DNA of 64,000 nt from contig NC_079474.1 of assembly GCF_026230105.1 (NCBI RefSeq), forward strand, positions 27,666,294-27,730,293. The letters are read 5' to 3'. The first letter of the stretch is position 1. Each line of letters opens with the position of its first letter. Below, piece by piece: positions 12,500 through 25,600 of this stretch. The notes below the pieces were generated by a model. The model saw only the letters and a list, made by a program, of their open reading frames with translations. It did not search any database and had not been told where the DNA came from. This stretch comes from Diorhabda sublineata (lineage: Eukaryota > Arthropoda > Insecta > Coleoptera > Chrysomelidae). The translations under genes were made by a program, and so were the position numbers.

Positions 12500-14560
12500 C
12501 AACCTACTTTTGATTTAATTGGAATTATATAACGAATATGAAAACAACTGACGTTGCAGTTTTAAAATATATTTCAGTGGAAGTATAATTTTGCAGACTT
12601 GGTCTAATTTGTTATATATCGCGAATGGTTTCAATAATATTTTTCAATAGTTCACTATTTCATTGATTTCTATGCAATAAATTTAAATTGCAAATACATC
12701 AAAAAAACTCAAATTAAAATTTTAATCATAGACATCACATGGTATTTTATGAAAATATGTGCATTATTGGATAGTTAAATCAATTTTACCTATATTACTA
12801 CTACATGTTTTTAAATATTTTTACGCATTCAAGAATTTTTAATCCAATTTTGATTACATACATATTCCATGCGAACCGTAACTCCTTAATCTTCTACTAT
12901 GGCTTACTTCGTTAAGATAAAAACTAGGAATTCACCTCAAATTGAACTTTCCCTGATGATAATGATTTCCAAAATTTGCTGCAAGCTCCCAATATATTGG
13001 TTCTTGTTCAAACTAGTTAGCAAAGACTATCCGTCTTTGTATGTTTACAGAAATGGGATTTATTGAAAATATAAGATCTAACTACAGAGACAACACAGTT
13101 AAGATGAAGCTAGCAAAGGAAACAACAGAAGATGCTTTCTAATAAAATGCAGAAACACAAAACTCATTGTCAACCAGAATTCACATTGTAAACATTAGCT
13201 GGTTAGAATACAAACTTTTAAAAAATATTGTGCCGCAAATCACTCCTTAATTAGAAACGTTAGATTCACATCTCTCTCTTTAATTAAATAAAGTAAAAAA
13301 CAAAAATATTACCAAACATTACATGATGCACTTATCAATTCTATCTTCGTATCAATTCCTAATGAAATCCTAATGTGATAAAGATCTAAATTTCGAAAAT
13401 CAATATTTCGAAAATCTATTCCGCCGTTCTTCAAAGAACAAAACAACTACTTTCCTGGCTAATGCCTCGACGACGATTATTGATTTACAACCCTTCTGAA
13501 GAGCGTGTTGTAAATCGACCTTTTTGTCGATATTAACATCCCCAATGGCTCGCAATTGCAAGGAGAGGATGTAACTACTGACTAGTTTCGATGTTATTAC
13601 GTCTCATCAGAACAGTTTATTCCGTCAATAGATTACAAAATAATAAAAAACGTATATATGCGATTATGCTCATATACATTGTAGCAAATGCACTTTTCAG
13701 ACATTCAGAACAAGTTCCGGTATCTTGGTTTCTCATCACTCCGACGAGCTACTGATTCTATCCTAATGCAGTAGAGGTAAAAAACCTTCAATTATATACC
13801 AGCATATCCGGTATTAACTTCAATTACTCGATGCAGTCCATCTAGTTATTCAGCCGATACTAAAAATGTTAATTCCGATGTGTCGCCTATATGAAATGAT
13901 CGTCACGAAAAAAAAAAAATGTTTACCTGGCAACGGAATTGTAAACCCAATTATAATTTGCGACAGACGAGGCTCAAATATAAACCGGAATTTTATTATA
14001 AAAAGTTTTATTATTAACCCATTAATGCCCAAAACATTTTTCAAATGTTGTTTCATTGAAATTGTTTCAAAATGGTCTTGAATAAATAAATAATCATCAA
14101 TGGAGTTACGCCAAGTCAACTTAAGTTGCTTCTGATCACTTGAATAGTAATTCTACCAAGCAATTTATGATTTAAATTAGGATAATGATATCAAATCGTT
14201 TTGAAATTATTTTTATCAATCAAAATTCAAATCTACAGTCTGAATTAAAAAAGCCCTTTACTAATAAATAATATCAATTTTTTTCTACAAACGTCAACAA
14301 TTCATATTTTATGGTTGATGGTACCTAAAAAAACGTTTCGGGTGGAGTCAAACATTGCATTTTTGACATGAGTAAATTTTTAGATTTTCACATGATATAT
14401 ACACACTTTATATTTAGATTCCCTTTTCACAATTAACTGAGAACCAGTCCAAACCAAGCTCATCTTTTCCTGTACAGGCTAGGTGTGATTCAAGACCAGA
14501 ATTCTGAAAAATCCACAGAACATATTCCCCCTGGAAATGCAAAAGGTCTATGTTAGAACC
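12500..14560. other. No gene seen; one imperfect hairpin
   Basis: AT-rich, with stops in all frames. At 13480-13491 and 13507-13518, TTGATTTACAAC and GTTGTAAATCGA form an 11-of-12-pair stem around a 15-base loop. The open frames at 13850-14119 on both strands overlap each other and carry no motif. Confidence 0.5.
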
Positions 14561-14584
14561 TAATCTATACAATAGCCACCCTTT

Positions 14585-14665
14585 CACCATACATATTTAT
14601 GGTCTAGTAAACAAGAGTCGATTAACCTTCCACCATACAAGTATTTATGGTCCAGTAAACAAGAG
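14585..14665. repeat. Two-copy tandem repeat, 46-base period
   Basis: CACCATACATATTTATGG (then TCTAGTAAACAAGAG) at 14585-14617 recurs with few changes at 14631-14665. Two copies only, with no coding frame. Confidence 0.7.
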
Positions 14666-15589
14666 CGCTAGGTTTTTTGGACTTCACTCAAATCTTATAT
14701 GTCGGTCGATTAAATAGAGTCCTTTTATATGAATTAGAGTCATTTAAATCGAGATCCGCGGATTTTGGTGCCCTAAAACACAATTCATCACAACTAAAAC
14801 CACATTATTGATTTTTCATCGGACCAAATTCAAATTTCCATTTGAGGTTTACCCTATAGTTCTCAAGAAAATGAATGTTTATATCCTGTAGATGTAGTTT
14901 TTTATAATTCACTTTATTTCCACGTACAGTATTCTACGTATTCCCACTGGACTTTTTTGTTAAGTTTATCCAAGCTATATCCTCAATATATCAAAAATAT
15001 ATTTTTTTTTTGTTGTAAAATTGAATTTGGACTGTAGATAATTTTTCCTTAAAAAAACTGCAACTTAAGTTGCATCTGAACTTAATTTTTCTCTCAATTC
15101 TTATCGTCGGTGTTACAGGTTTTCTGCGGTTTTCTTGAAACGTGGTGAACTTATTCACCAGTCAAATGGCCGGCTGAGCTGTACCCGCTCGTCCCCCATT
15201 TAAATCAAAGAAAAACGAAACAAAAGAAAAAAAATATCCCTAAAATGAGGGGATCCGTTCTTAATTAGACTAGTGCTCTATTTTCATCTTCTGGCTATTG
15301 GTCGTCCGTTTTTCCTCGTATTCTGCCAGAACAACACAACCACAATGCAATCACCACAATCCCAGCCCTTCAGAGGAACAACTCTTATATGAGACCGACT
15401 CCAACAAATCTTCTCATAATAAATTTCCCTTATCCCGTCCAAAATTTATTCGTCGAATCTCTCTCTCAATTCCATTTTTTGATTATAGTAAAATAAAGGA
15501 TTCATGAATATGAAAATAGTACCTATGTAAGTAAGACTTTTCATTTTCCACAATGTAGTCAAGTAGATAACTTGCAAAAGAAAAATTCG

Positions 15590-15900
15590 GTCACTCAAAT
15601 TCAGTTGCTAATGGGTTAAGTTATAGAGCTGAAATTTTTTCCCACCTCTTCAGAAGTTTTCGTATACCTTTTTCGTAAAAATGTTTCGGCTTGTCACGTA
15701 ACCATTTGCGAATGAAGGATTCTTTTTTCGCATTTCTTTCGAATCACAGTCCGCTAAGTGCCTCTTTCAATGAACCAAATAAATAATAGTCGCATGGCGA
15801 CAAATTGGAGCTATGGAGAGGGTGGCATTGCTTCTAAACTCAATTCGCGGAGACGCGTGCAAACTTCCCAACGTGTGAATCTCTGCTCAAAATTCTGAAG
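15590..15900 (-). pseudogene. Mariner C-terminal relic, same family as 48990-49440
   Basis: The minus strand carries a degraded version of 'PPYSPxLSPCDYYLF', then KRHLADCDSKEMRKK and FTKKVYENF, as at the end of one mariner subfamily. The underlying DNA (for example TCGCATGGCGACAAATTGG on the plus strand) matches the complement of the copy near 49210, which lies in the opposite orientation. Confidence 0.6.
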
Positions 15901-16555
15901 TCTCGGCACCCACCTAGTCTACTACTACATAAAGAGTGATGCAATGGCAATAATAAATAAATCATGAACTCAAAACTTCTTTAGTAGAGAGGTGACGGAA
16001 TGTGCCTGAGAAAGTCATGTAGGGAATTGACAAATAAAAATAACAAGCATATAGGCTACAGAAACCACATGAGTGGCGGATCATAAATGGAGCGACCGTG
16101 ACCATGAACCTGCTGAAGCTGCTAAAAATGATGATGCCCGCCACGTCGCTTTTATTGTTACTTAAACCTTATTGATGTAAGACAAAAGCTCTTCACTCAG
16201 AAAAGACCCACTACACAAAATACATTCGGAAATTGCAAAAAATACTATTTTCTACGTCCGTTATAATATTCACGTTTTTTTTTTCATTCATTTGCATTCA
16301 TAAAAAATGTAATTTTTGAATCGGTCAAAAAGTACCGTAGCGGTTCATTTTTTCACGCTTTTGTGTTAAAAAAAATACCGTTACGTGTCATTTTTCACCG
16401 CAATTATAAAATTGTTTTATCAAAATAGTGAAATGTGAACGCTTTTTTTCTCATGTCAATTCGTCCGATAAACTGTCACACTTTTAGTTCTTGATATTCG
16501 TTCAAGAAAATCCGTTTTGTGTCTAAGTAAAAGAAGTGTAGTATCATAATTAGTG

Positions 16556-17520
16556 ATGGAGAGTAATAGTGAAGAAAGTTTAAACTGTACACCAGAAGAT
16601 GTTGTTGAATCGGCAACTGCAGCGACTATGAATCTTCTCCTTGAGAAATCCAGGGAAAAATATTTAAAGGAATATAATTCTTTTATGCAGTGGCGTACTA
16701 TAAAAGCATAAACAGCTTCACAGAAAGAGTGTTAAGATTACTATGAAACTACCAAAATATTGTAGTCTTCAACACTTTGGTCGACTTATTCAAAACTGAA
16801 AGGCACCATAATGGTAAAAAACGACGTAGACAACAGTAAATACTCGAAACTCATTGCATATTTAAAAATAAATCAATTGGCTATAAACCGAAAAAATCTA
16901 AAACATTTGCCCGTGAAGAAAATAATAAGTTTCTGTTATAAGCTCCAGACGATCATTACCTCTTGCATGAGGTATAACAGCAAAAATTTTTAATGTTAGC
17001 TTAGATATTATTTGTAACATCTTTCAGCTTTAATATTCGAAATCGCAGGAGCTCTGCGTAGGGAGGAAATATATAAAATGAAGTGTAATGATATTAATAA
17101 TACCGGCAATGTTTTAATTATCACAGTAACTAATACAAAAACTCATGTTCAACGTCGATTTACTGATATTGGTGAAATATTGAACAATAGATTAAACTTT
17201 GTAAACATTTATAAAAAATATAAAAATCAACGACCCACAAATGTCAAAACAGATCATTTCTTTTTGCAGTATAGAAATGGAAAATGCAAACCAAGTTGTA
17301 GGTATCAGTACCTTCTCAAATATTTCTTCATATATCGCAACATATTTGAATTTATCTAATCCAAAAAACTACACTGGGCATACATTTCGACGCTCCTCGG
17401 TGTCTCTATTGTCACAATTGTAGAAATAAGAGAAGGTTTCAAAAGCTTCAACGCTACTTTGGTCTATAATTCTTCTTTAAACTTAGTCAAGAACTGTCTA
17501 CACAAACATCGCCAAAAGTA
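16556..17520 (+). pseudogene. Crypton-like tyrosine recombinase, broken
   Basis: A family of insect and other animal tyrosine-recombinase proteins (Crypton-type) begins with an acidic leader and a helical core-binding domain. Here a start at 16556 gives MESNSEESLNCTPEDV and then MNLLLEKSREKYLKEYN and FMQWR before a stop at 16709. Recognition resumes with SSTLWSTYSKLKGTI, VKNDVDNSKYSKL, GALRREEIYKMK near 17048 (likely the first catalytic Arg) and FFLQYRNGKC. After a frameshift comes YTGHTFRRSSVSLL, with the His-x-x-Arg pair of the catalytic box at 17379 and 17388. A degraded stretch near 17440-17480 (VYNSSLN in another frame) sits where the catalytic Tyr is expected. Several stops and shifts make it a pseudogene. 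The family call is from memory of its motifs. Confidence 0.7.
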
Positions 17521-17859
17521 AGTCTAATTTGATATTGATCGTCGAGACCAGCATTTAGCTCAGATTTTTCAGAAAAAAATTTTGCTATCTATACAGATCC
17601 TCTTGTATCTTCAAGAGGGATATAATCATTCAATTATTTTATCAACGTTTCAAAATGTGACAGAGATGATGTATCAATGGATGTGTGAACAATACAAGAG
17701 AAATATTATTTTTTATATTAAGTTGAAATTTACCATTTTCAATTTCGTTTATTAATAATAAATTAGTATTCAGCAGAGTTGTATTTTAGTATTAATTGTT
17801 TTATTCCCATTCCACTCTAATAATCATAACTCATAGATCTGCTTGCGTTATGACCTACA

Positions 17860-18160
17860 TAAAATGATACGTTATAGTCAGTCAGTCCATCCCGTATTGA
17901 CGAACGGAAATTAAAAGCAATAAAAATATTTTCCATCTGGAACGTGGGAAGGTGAATAGTTATTTCAGATCATTTCCAGTACACTTTATGATGATCTCCC
18001 GGCTATAATGTCTTAAATTTAGACGAAACGTCTTGTATTAAAGAACAAAACATGTTTATAGCTTATAATATCACGACTTGCGAAAGGCTTAATCCTTGGT
18101 ACTGCCGGCAGGTTAGTATCAGATAAATTTAACAACAATAATTATAGTTACAATGCTTAT
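17860..18160 (+). repeat. Dispersed repeat, copy 1 (second copy at 58540-58830)
   Basis: This stretch shares an ordered set of blocks with 58540-58830: TTAAATTTAGACGAAACGTC, GTATTAAAGA, ATGTTTATAGCTT, and TACTGCCGGCAGGTT with the ten-base palindrome CTGCCGGCAG, then GATAAATTT. Both copies are on the plus strand, with roughly 200 alignable bases and no protein motif. It is probably the conserved end of an unidentified transposon. Confidence 0.65.
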
Positions 18161-18286
18161 CTGGCCAAAAATTAGCTGAACATTACCTCTAAGAATATAC
18201 TTGACCTCTATCTATCTCGATAATGTTATCTCTTTAAATATTGAAACACTTAAGTATTATAGATTACATGAATTACATATAAATAA

Positions 18287-18290
<4 letters not shown>

Positions 18291-18339
<49 letters not shown>
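18291..18339. repeat. (TA)n microsatellite
   Basis: About 24 uninterrupted TA units. It is followed at 18345 by TACAGGGTGTCC, which resembles the terminal sequence of many Tc1/mariner elements, but no matching opposite end was found in the window. Confidence 0.95.
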
Positions 18340-18343
<4 letters not shown>

Positions 18344-19182
18344 GTACAGGGTGTCCAAGAGTATTTGTTAATATTGTGACTAATAAAATTGACTGTCCAG
18401 AATTGCTAGGTCTTTTAAGAGTACATACTCATCGAATTGCCACCCGGTCCCACTCTTTATTCCATTTTCCAGTTCCTAGAACTAATGTTCTCAAATTTTC
18501 TCCTTTATATCGATGAATCAATATCACGGTCATAAGTTCTTTAACTTTCTTATTATTCGTATTTGGCAGAGTGGAATTCTAGAACTTCTTACTTTTTTCG
18601 TATTTTTGTCTATATTATTTACAATTCATCTAAATATACCATTGCAGTAGAGTGGTATATATAAATAAATAATTGGAGAATTCAATTATTGGAAGATTGT
18701 TTATTATTTAAAAGTATGTCTACATACAAACGCGCACGAGCAACTCCTATCAAAATCCAAGGATGGATGCAAAATAGGACATTTCACCGCCCTCTAGTTC
18801 TGTGAGAGATCCCGGCAGATTTTCTCATCTATTTTATAGTTGTTCCTGATGTATAACTTGGCACTTGCTTATGAAGTGCGAACCGTATCTCTCTTATGGA
18901 TAGACTCGAGTCTTAGGATCTTTTTTTCGTTTTTTTTTCTATATTGTTATCATTTGTTGTTTTTTTATTTTTGTTTGAATGTTTGTATTTTCGGACGATT
19001 TTTGTACTAACCTAATTTAACCTATAAATCCAATTGTCTACTTGGTTTACCACAGTCTCAGCAATACTGTACCATATCAAGTTTCAAATGGTATTATTTG
19101 GTTATCTACAATATTCTTAGTGGAATTTTGAATACAAAATTTCAGATGAGGATGATTAAACAAACATAATATTCGATACAAC

Positions 19183-19188
19183 TTTATT
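19183..19188 (-). terminator. Catalase poly(A) signal
   Basis: AATAAA on the minus strand, 55 bases past the catalase stop codon, is the first canonical polyadenylation signal after it and implies a short 3' untranslated region. Confidence 0.75.
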
Positions 19189-19242
19189 ATTTTCAGAATA
19201 CCATAATATTGTATTAACATGAGTTTATAATAACAATAACCT

Positions 19243-19617
19243 TTACAAATGAACTTGTAATTGACCTAAAGCTTTAGCTAATCTGTCTCCAAGATCCGAA
19301 TCGACATTTCTAAACATCTCCACCGATCTATTTCTGATATCAGCTCTAGCTTTTTGTATGGAATTCGCTAATGTATCAACCATTCTCTGTTTTGCTGCGC
19401 TATCCAAAACTTTGTTCCAGAATACCCTAGGCTGAGAGAAATTATCATCTTTACCCAAATTGTAATAGTCCACATTAGCGTTGACAGCTTCTGGTGGATT
19501 AACCCATTCTTCGGCTATCGGGTTGACATTAGGACCACCGAAACTGTTTGGGTGATAGTTGGGTGCTCCATTTTGATTGTACAATACTGATTCACCATCA
19601 CGCTCAAAGTTTTGCAC
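19243..19617 (-). CDS. Catalase exon 7 (C-terminal exon)
   Basis: It begins after a TTATAG acceptor in phase 0 and codes the C-terminal helical domain, VQNFERDGESVLYNQN through GAPNYHPNSFGGPN and DDNFSQPRVFWNKVL, ending QLQVHL and TAA. The first residues match 'xANYQRDG' of catalases. The terminal VHL lacks the usual S/A-K-L character of a peroxisomal tail. Confidence 0.93.
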   Translation of the reverse strand: MQNFERDGESVLYNQNGAPNYHPNSFGGPNVNPIAEEWVNPPEAVNANVDYYNLGKDDNFSQPRVFWNKVLDSAAKQRMVDTLANSIQKARADIRNRSVEMFRNVDSDLGDRLAKALGQLQVHL

Positions 19618-22600
19618 CTATAACGTTAAAAAAACAAATGAAACTTAGTAAATAGAACATGTCAAAATAAAGTCATAAACAATTTGATTCCAAAATATTT
19701 GGTTATAAATTAATTTCTTTGTTTTCATTATAGTTGATTTCTTCTTTTATATTATTCGAATTTGAATTTGACTTGAAATGAAAATAGTATATAATGAATG
19801 AAATAGTATAATTTATCCATATTCTTCGAGATACGCCCCTCCTGTATCAACACACTTTTGCCTTCGAGTTTCCATGCTGTAGATGCTTTTTAGAAGGCTG
19901 GGGGTCATAAAGCGACGGCTCTAATGTTGCTCTGGGTGTCCAAATTTTGTCCTTTCAGCGATCTCTTCAGCTAAGAGTACAAAAAAATCTGGCGGTGCGA
20001 AGTCGGGTCTGTAGGCCGCCTGTAGTGTGACCCTGATCTCGATTTTTGTCAGGCAAATGATATTCTGTTTGACGCGGTTGACACTTTGTTCTAATCTTTC
20101 GAAGTGTCTTGTCCTTTTCCGCCCATCCCAAAACATCTTATACCAACTGTTCGAATAGGATTTCGGAAGAAAATTATCCCCAAAGGTATTCGCGAAAGTT
20201 TTCGTTGGTGTTTTCTTGAGTCTCAACGCAAAACTTGATCGCATACCGCTGCTCGGCCCTTTTTCCATTCCGACTTCGACCGCGCTCCGAAAGGGACGTG
20301 CATGGAACCAAGTATGCTGTAGCTACAGTAGCTCGGAGTCCACTGCTGTGTTACCAAGACCCCAGCCCAACATCCAAACGCTCGCTGTAAAATACATTCG
20401 CTTGGGAAAAAAATGTGACTCGCTATTTTCGGGAAATCCAAGTACATATGATGGTAGGGGATAAAAGCGATTAGTATTTTATCAAACTTTCGTTGGTTAA
20501 TTTATTTTTCATAAATATTATTGAAATTCCCACCTTTTTAATTGGGCGATTGACTGGAAGCTGTTGATAGTTAGTACCAAGGCGGTACAAATGGGAATCG
20601 GGATAGGAGAATAAACGTCCTTGAAGTAATCTGTCTGGTGAAGGTCCAAAACCTGCAAAAGAAATTCATAAAAAGATTAGAAATTGTAGATTTTTTCTCG
20701 TTTTGCATGAATCTCTAATAATCTTTCTATATGAAAACATATTATCATTTTCTGTATAAATAATTCTGAACCCTCCAAGGACGAATATTTTCAAGTATTG
20801 GATTTTTCATACTTATATTTATTATCCATTGAAATTAGACACTTGTTGTGAAAAAGTATGAATATTTTCTGAAATCTAGTGTCAAATATTTCAATTCATA
20901 AAAAATAACATTAACAATCACATACAAGAATCAAAGTTATATTTATCACAGCTTATACATCGCATTGAATACATATGTTACGAATTATAAATTCCCATTC
21001 TTCTTCTGCGTATCGTTTTTCCCACCATCAGTAGTAAATTATACTTTGTTAAACCCTATATAATCGTATACTCTACAGAACGATCTGTAGTGCCAGCCTT
21101 TTTTGTAAAAATAGCAGCCTGGGTCTTTGCTGCACCAAACTCAATCAGATTGCTTCCACTCCAAAAATTTTTTAATATCAATATTAATGGGGGCGATCGA
21201 TTTCTGCCTACGGATTTGGGTGTTAGCCGAATTTATTGTGGAGGTTATAGATCGGATTTGCAGTTTCGTCGAGTAGATCGTTGATGTACAGAAGAGAGAG
21301 TAGGTGACAAAATGCATCCCTGGGGAACACCAGCGTTGATCTCAAACCTTTCTGAAGTGTGTCCATCGATAACGACCTGGATGGATCGCTCTTTGAGAAA
21401 GCTACTAATCCAGCCGATAAATAAGGACAAACCGTACGATCCTAATTTATTTAGAAGGTTGTCAAGCCAAAGCCTATCAAAAGCATTCGATATGTCCATT
21501 GAGATTGCTCTGGATTCCCCATAAATCTCTACAGCTTCAGTACTTTCGATCAATGAGCATGGTTTTTGTGATATAATCAAAAAATATAGAGGTATTATTA
21601 ATAATCAGTATCTACATAACGCATTTGAATTATTAAGGAATGATAAAATATTTAAATTAAGGGTATGCGAAGCAAAATAATCAGAAAAATTTGTATATAA
21701 AACCGTTTGGTTTTGTTTTATATTTATCTCCTTTTTTAACAGAATGTAATCACTGCCACGGTAGAGATAAGGCTATAACCAACATGTCTCGATCATTAGT
21801 TTAGTTAAAACCTTGTATTACGCTAATATTATAAACGTCAGCATTTGGAATAGGTCAAGAATTTAGATCCGAATAACACAATTCAACAAAGTATATTTTT
21901 GTCTTTTTCACTGGATCTACTATGATTCGTCACCTTAAAACTATTTGATTTATTGAAATAAAATTGTTTATCAGTGAAAAGTGTAAATTAATTTTATTCA
22001 AAATGCTTCTAGGTCATCAGAAATGTTCATTCTACATTAACGAACATTTTTTTGCAATGATGAGCTTTTTCTCTTATAGTTACTGGTGACAGTATCCATT
22101 TGGAGGCTCCAACAGTAGTCTTCAAGCATGGTTGAATCTTATCTACTCTGATAATACAATTTCTTGACAAAATCTTTCACCGTGTTCATCACTTACTGTA
22201 CTCATGTATCCGGAATGAAACTTCTATAAGAGTGTAAAAAATGGAACTTTAACTTGATGGAAATCCGGTTTGTAATTGTCAGAGACGGTGAAGCTATAGA
22301 TCGGATTTGCAGTTTTGTGGAAGAGATCGTTGATGTTCAGAAGGAAGAGAGTAGGTGACAAGATGCATCCCTGATCCCAAGATCAAACACCAACTTTGAT
22401 CTCAAACCTTTTTGAAGTATGTCCATCAATAGGGACCTGGATGGATCGGTCTTTGAGAAAGCTACTGAGCCAGCCGATAAGTGAGGACGACAAACCGTAC
22501 GACACTAATTTATTTAGAAGGTTGTCATGCCAAACCCTGTCAAAAGCCTTCGATATATCTGGTGATTTTTAATTGCCATAGAAATGTTTTGAGACGTCGT

Positions 22601-25600
22601 CAACAACCAACCATGCGTTGGGATCGAGGCTAGATAGAAAGCAGTATCTTTGGCTAATTCTCCTATACAAAAGCCTTCCTTATTTTCACGTAGGAAATAT
22701 TGTTTTAAGAAACAAAAATATAGTTTCGTATTTAAGGAGAGCTTTTACAAAACTCTACAAAACAAGTGTGATGGCAGCAAAACCATAGCCAAGTTGCGAC
22801 CCCAATTAAGGCTGTTACCTTTAAAACTGCCACCTATGCTCTCGATAATTAATATCAGGAGCTATTCCAAGTCAGCACCAAATGCTGCGGGTAAAGATGG
22901 AATTTTAATCGTTATGGAATGAAGCTATCTTGAATCTTTATTGACATCAATCCACCAATATTATTGCAGAACAGTAATCCATCTTATTTGAAAAAAACGG
23001 CTCAAGAATATCAGATTTTTCTTTGGTCAAATCTAAATCACTCACAAGGTAATTTACTTCTAATTGACTCATCAAATGGGGTTCCATATTGTTCCTTGGG
23101 ATTTATTTCGCTATTAGCCATCTTCGTCTTCTTATTTCATATAACTTGATGAACCAAAAAATCTTTTCGGTAGTAGAATGTCTGGTAAATGTTGTATCCG
23201 CATTAACACTGATGATACTTCAGCATACTTCACCAAACGTTTTTTAAAAGCATTTCATTATTGTTAAGAGGGAGAGAGAGAAATGCTTTATTGTCAAAAA
23301 TTGTTACAATTTATAGACAAAGCTTGTAAAAACTAAAAAACAAACATGAAAATAAATAAAGATACGAATAAAATAAAATTTCAATATACAGACAAAAATC
23401 ACAATGAGTAATAAAATTAAAGGTAGTAGTACTAGGTAATAATTAGTATATAAGTCAATAGCAAAAATTAAACCAGTATGCAGCATGTTCGTAATTAAAT
23501 ATTATTATTAAAATAGAAGTCGTTTACAGAGTAGAGGCATTTTCCAGTAAATATGCCCTCAAATTATTGCGGGATTCGGGAAAAGATGATATCGATTTGA
23601 TTACAATTGGCAAGTGATTGTGCATTTTTTTGCATTGTAAAATATTGAGCCTCATAATACTAAGTATATTTTTTGCTTAGTGTACTACGTTGAGGTTATT
23701 TACAACTGCATTTCACAAGACATTCTGTACTATTATAATTTAAATGAACAAAAAAATGTGTTCTGGGCGTGTTATTAGAATGTCGACCAAACTGTCATTT
23801 GGGAATAATGCAGCTGTATCTGTTTCAATTGATAAAGCTTGTTTCCCACGGGACTCCACACGCAAAATAACAGCATTTGAAAAATATCCCAACTCGACCG
23901 CTGCAGCGGAGAAGGATCTTATATAGGCGCCATCAAAAATCAACCAAATTCCACATTTAAATTTCTATTGAAAAACTCAAATCTATCTCTCTTCTATATT
24001 TATATCTGTCAATAATGTAATGTTTAAATGATGCCCTATGGAATGAAAATAAAAACAAACGATTTGTTTGCGTTAAATTACCAAGAAAAAGGCAATTGTA
24101 AGATTTTCACAAAATGCGAGCCTGTCAATCATTTCCGAAAATTTTGCACAGCTCCTTAACGTTGCTTGATGCTGAGAAAATTCACACCACCTATTGAAAG
24201 TGTTTTTTTCCATTATGAATGAATATAATGTACGAGATTTTTCTCGTGTAACATTTCTGAAGTGGGTTGACACTATTATTTATAATATAATATTATGCGG
24301 GCACCTACATGAATTCACAAATTTTAAGTATTCCGAATAAAGAATACGCTGCAAGAGAAAAAAGCTTTTGTACAATCACTACTTTTCACCGAGAAACCAA
24401 AAAAAAAATAATAATAAAAGTTTTTTGATAGCGAGCAGAACATGGGAAGAAAATCTTACTTTATGCAAATACAAGATGGCAAAATCCCAAAAAAACATAT
24501 CGTAAGAATCAAAAGATGTCAGCACATATCAACATAAGTTTGAAATAGATTCCCACTTTCAGCCATTATGGACGATTAGTTTGTGTTTGAAAATCGGATA
24601 AGGAGTCGTTGTGAAGATTTGTCTGGAAATGTCAAAAATTGGATATCGAAAAAAAAAAGGAGCTACACATTGTGTACGGAGACTATACAATTTTAGGTAG
24701 CTTCGAGGTCAAAAAAAACTGCGACAACTAGCGACATCGAAAAAGTTCACCAGCTTTTGTAGGAATATACGGCATGTAGTTGTTCCATAGATTAGTTTTA
24801 GTTAGTACGGACAATCTCGATCTAAATTGGTCGTGGTACACTCAAAGGCCTGAAGCCAATTGGGTCTTGATTTTGGAAACTTAGTTGATCAGATAACCTA
24901 CCTTCCATATTTTCCTCTTTTATAGCTTATTTTTAAGTATTTCCAACCTAAAATAAAGTTTTTTACTTTTTCTATGTCCAATTCTACTTTTTTTAAGCAA
25001 TCTATTATATCGCTCGTCAGCATTTGACGTCGTTTCTCCATCAAGGCACGGCACCGGCAGATATGATGCTCGATCATTTCTTTTTCTCCATTATACTCTG
25101 TGCAATAGTGGTGCGTTGTCACTCTCCATTTCCGGAATCTTGTGCCAATGGTACAATATATTTAATAAAACCATATTTACACATTTAATAACTATCTAAC
25201 ATGCCGGTACTGGCCTCCGACAACATGTCAGTGACCGTAGAACTTATGCTTTACAAGATATAACAATGTTACAAGGTTTGTTATATTTTGGGTTGCATTT
25301 CTAACTGAACGTGTCTGTTAATCTATTCGAATTACACGTTTTTGATTTATCGTGACCCACAATTAACTTAAGTATGTCTTAACGACTTTCTAACTACCGT
25401 TACAAATGTACGGTAATCATTCCAATAGTCTTTTGGATTAAGTGTGTTGTGAATCTTATTATCTTCATTAATTCTTACTCCAGTGTTATGAATCCAGTAG
25501 AGTGTCTCGCGACAGCTTATTGCCGCTTGATTTTGTCGTTTTTGATGCTAATATTCTTAACGCTGTCTGTGCAGATTCTTGTACTTCCATGATCCACAAA

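Noticed and set aside
18345..18420. TACAGGGTGTCC as a possible Tc1/mariner end
   Set aside because: No inverted partner and no transposase nearby, so no element can be delimited.
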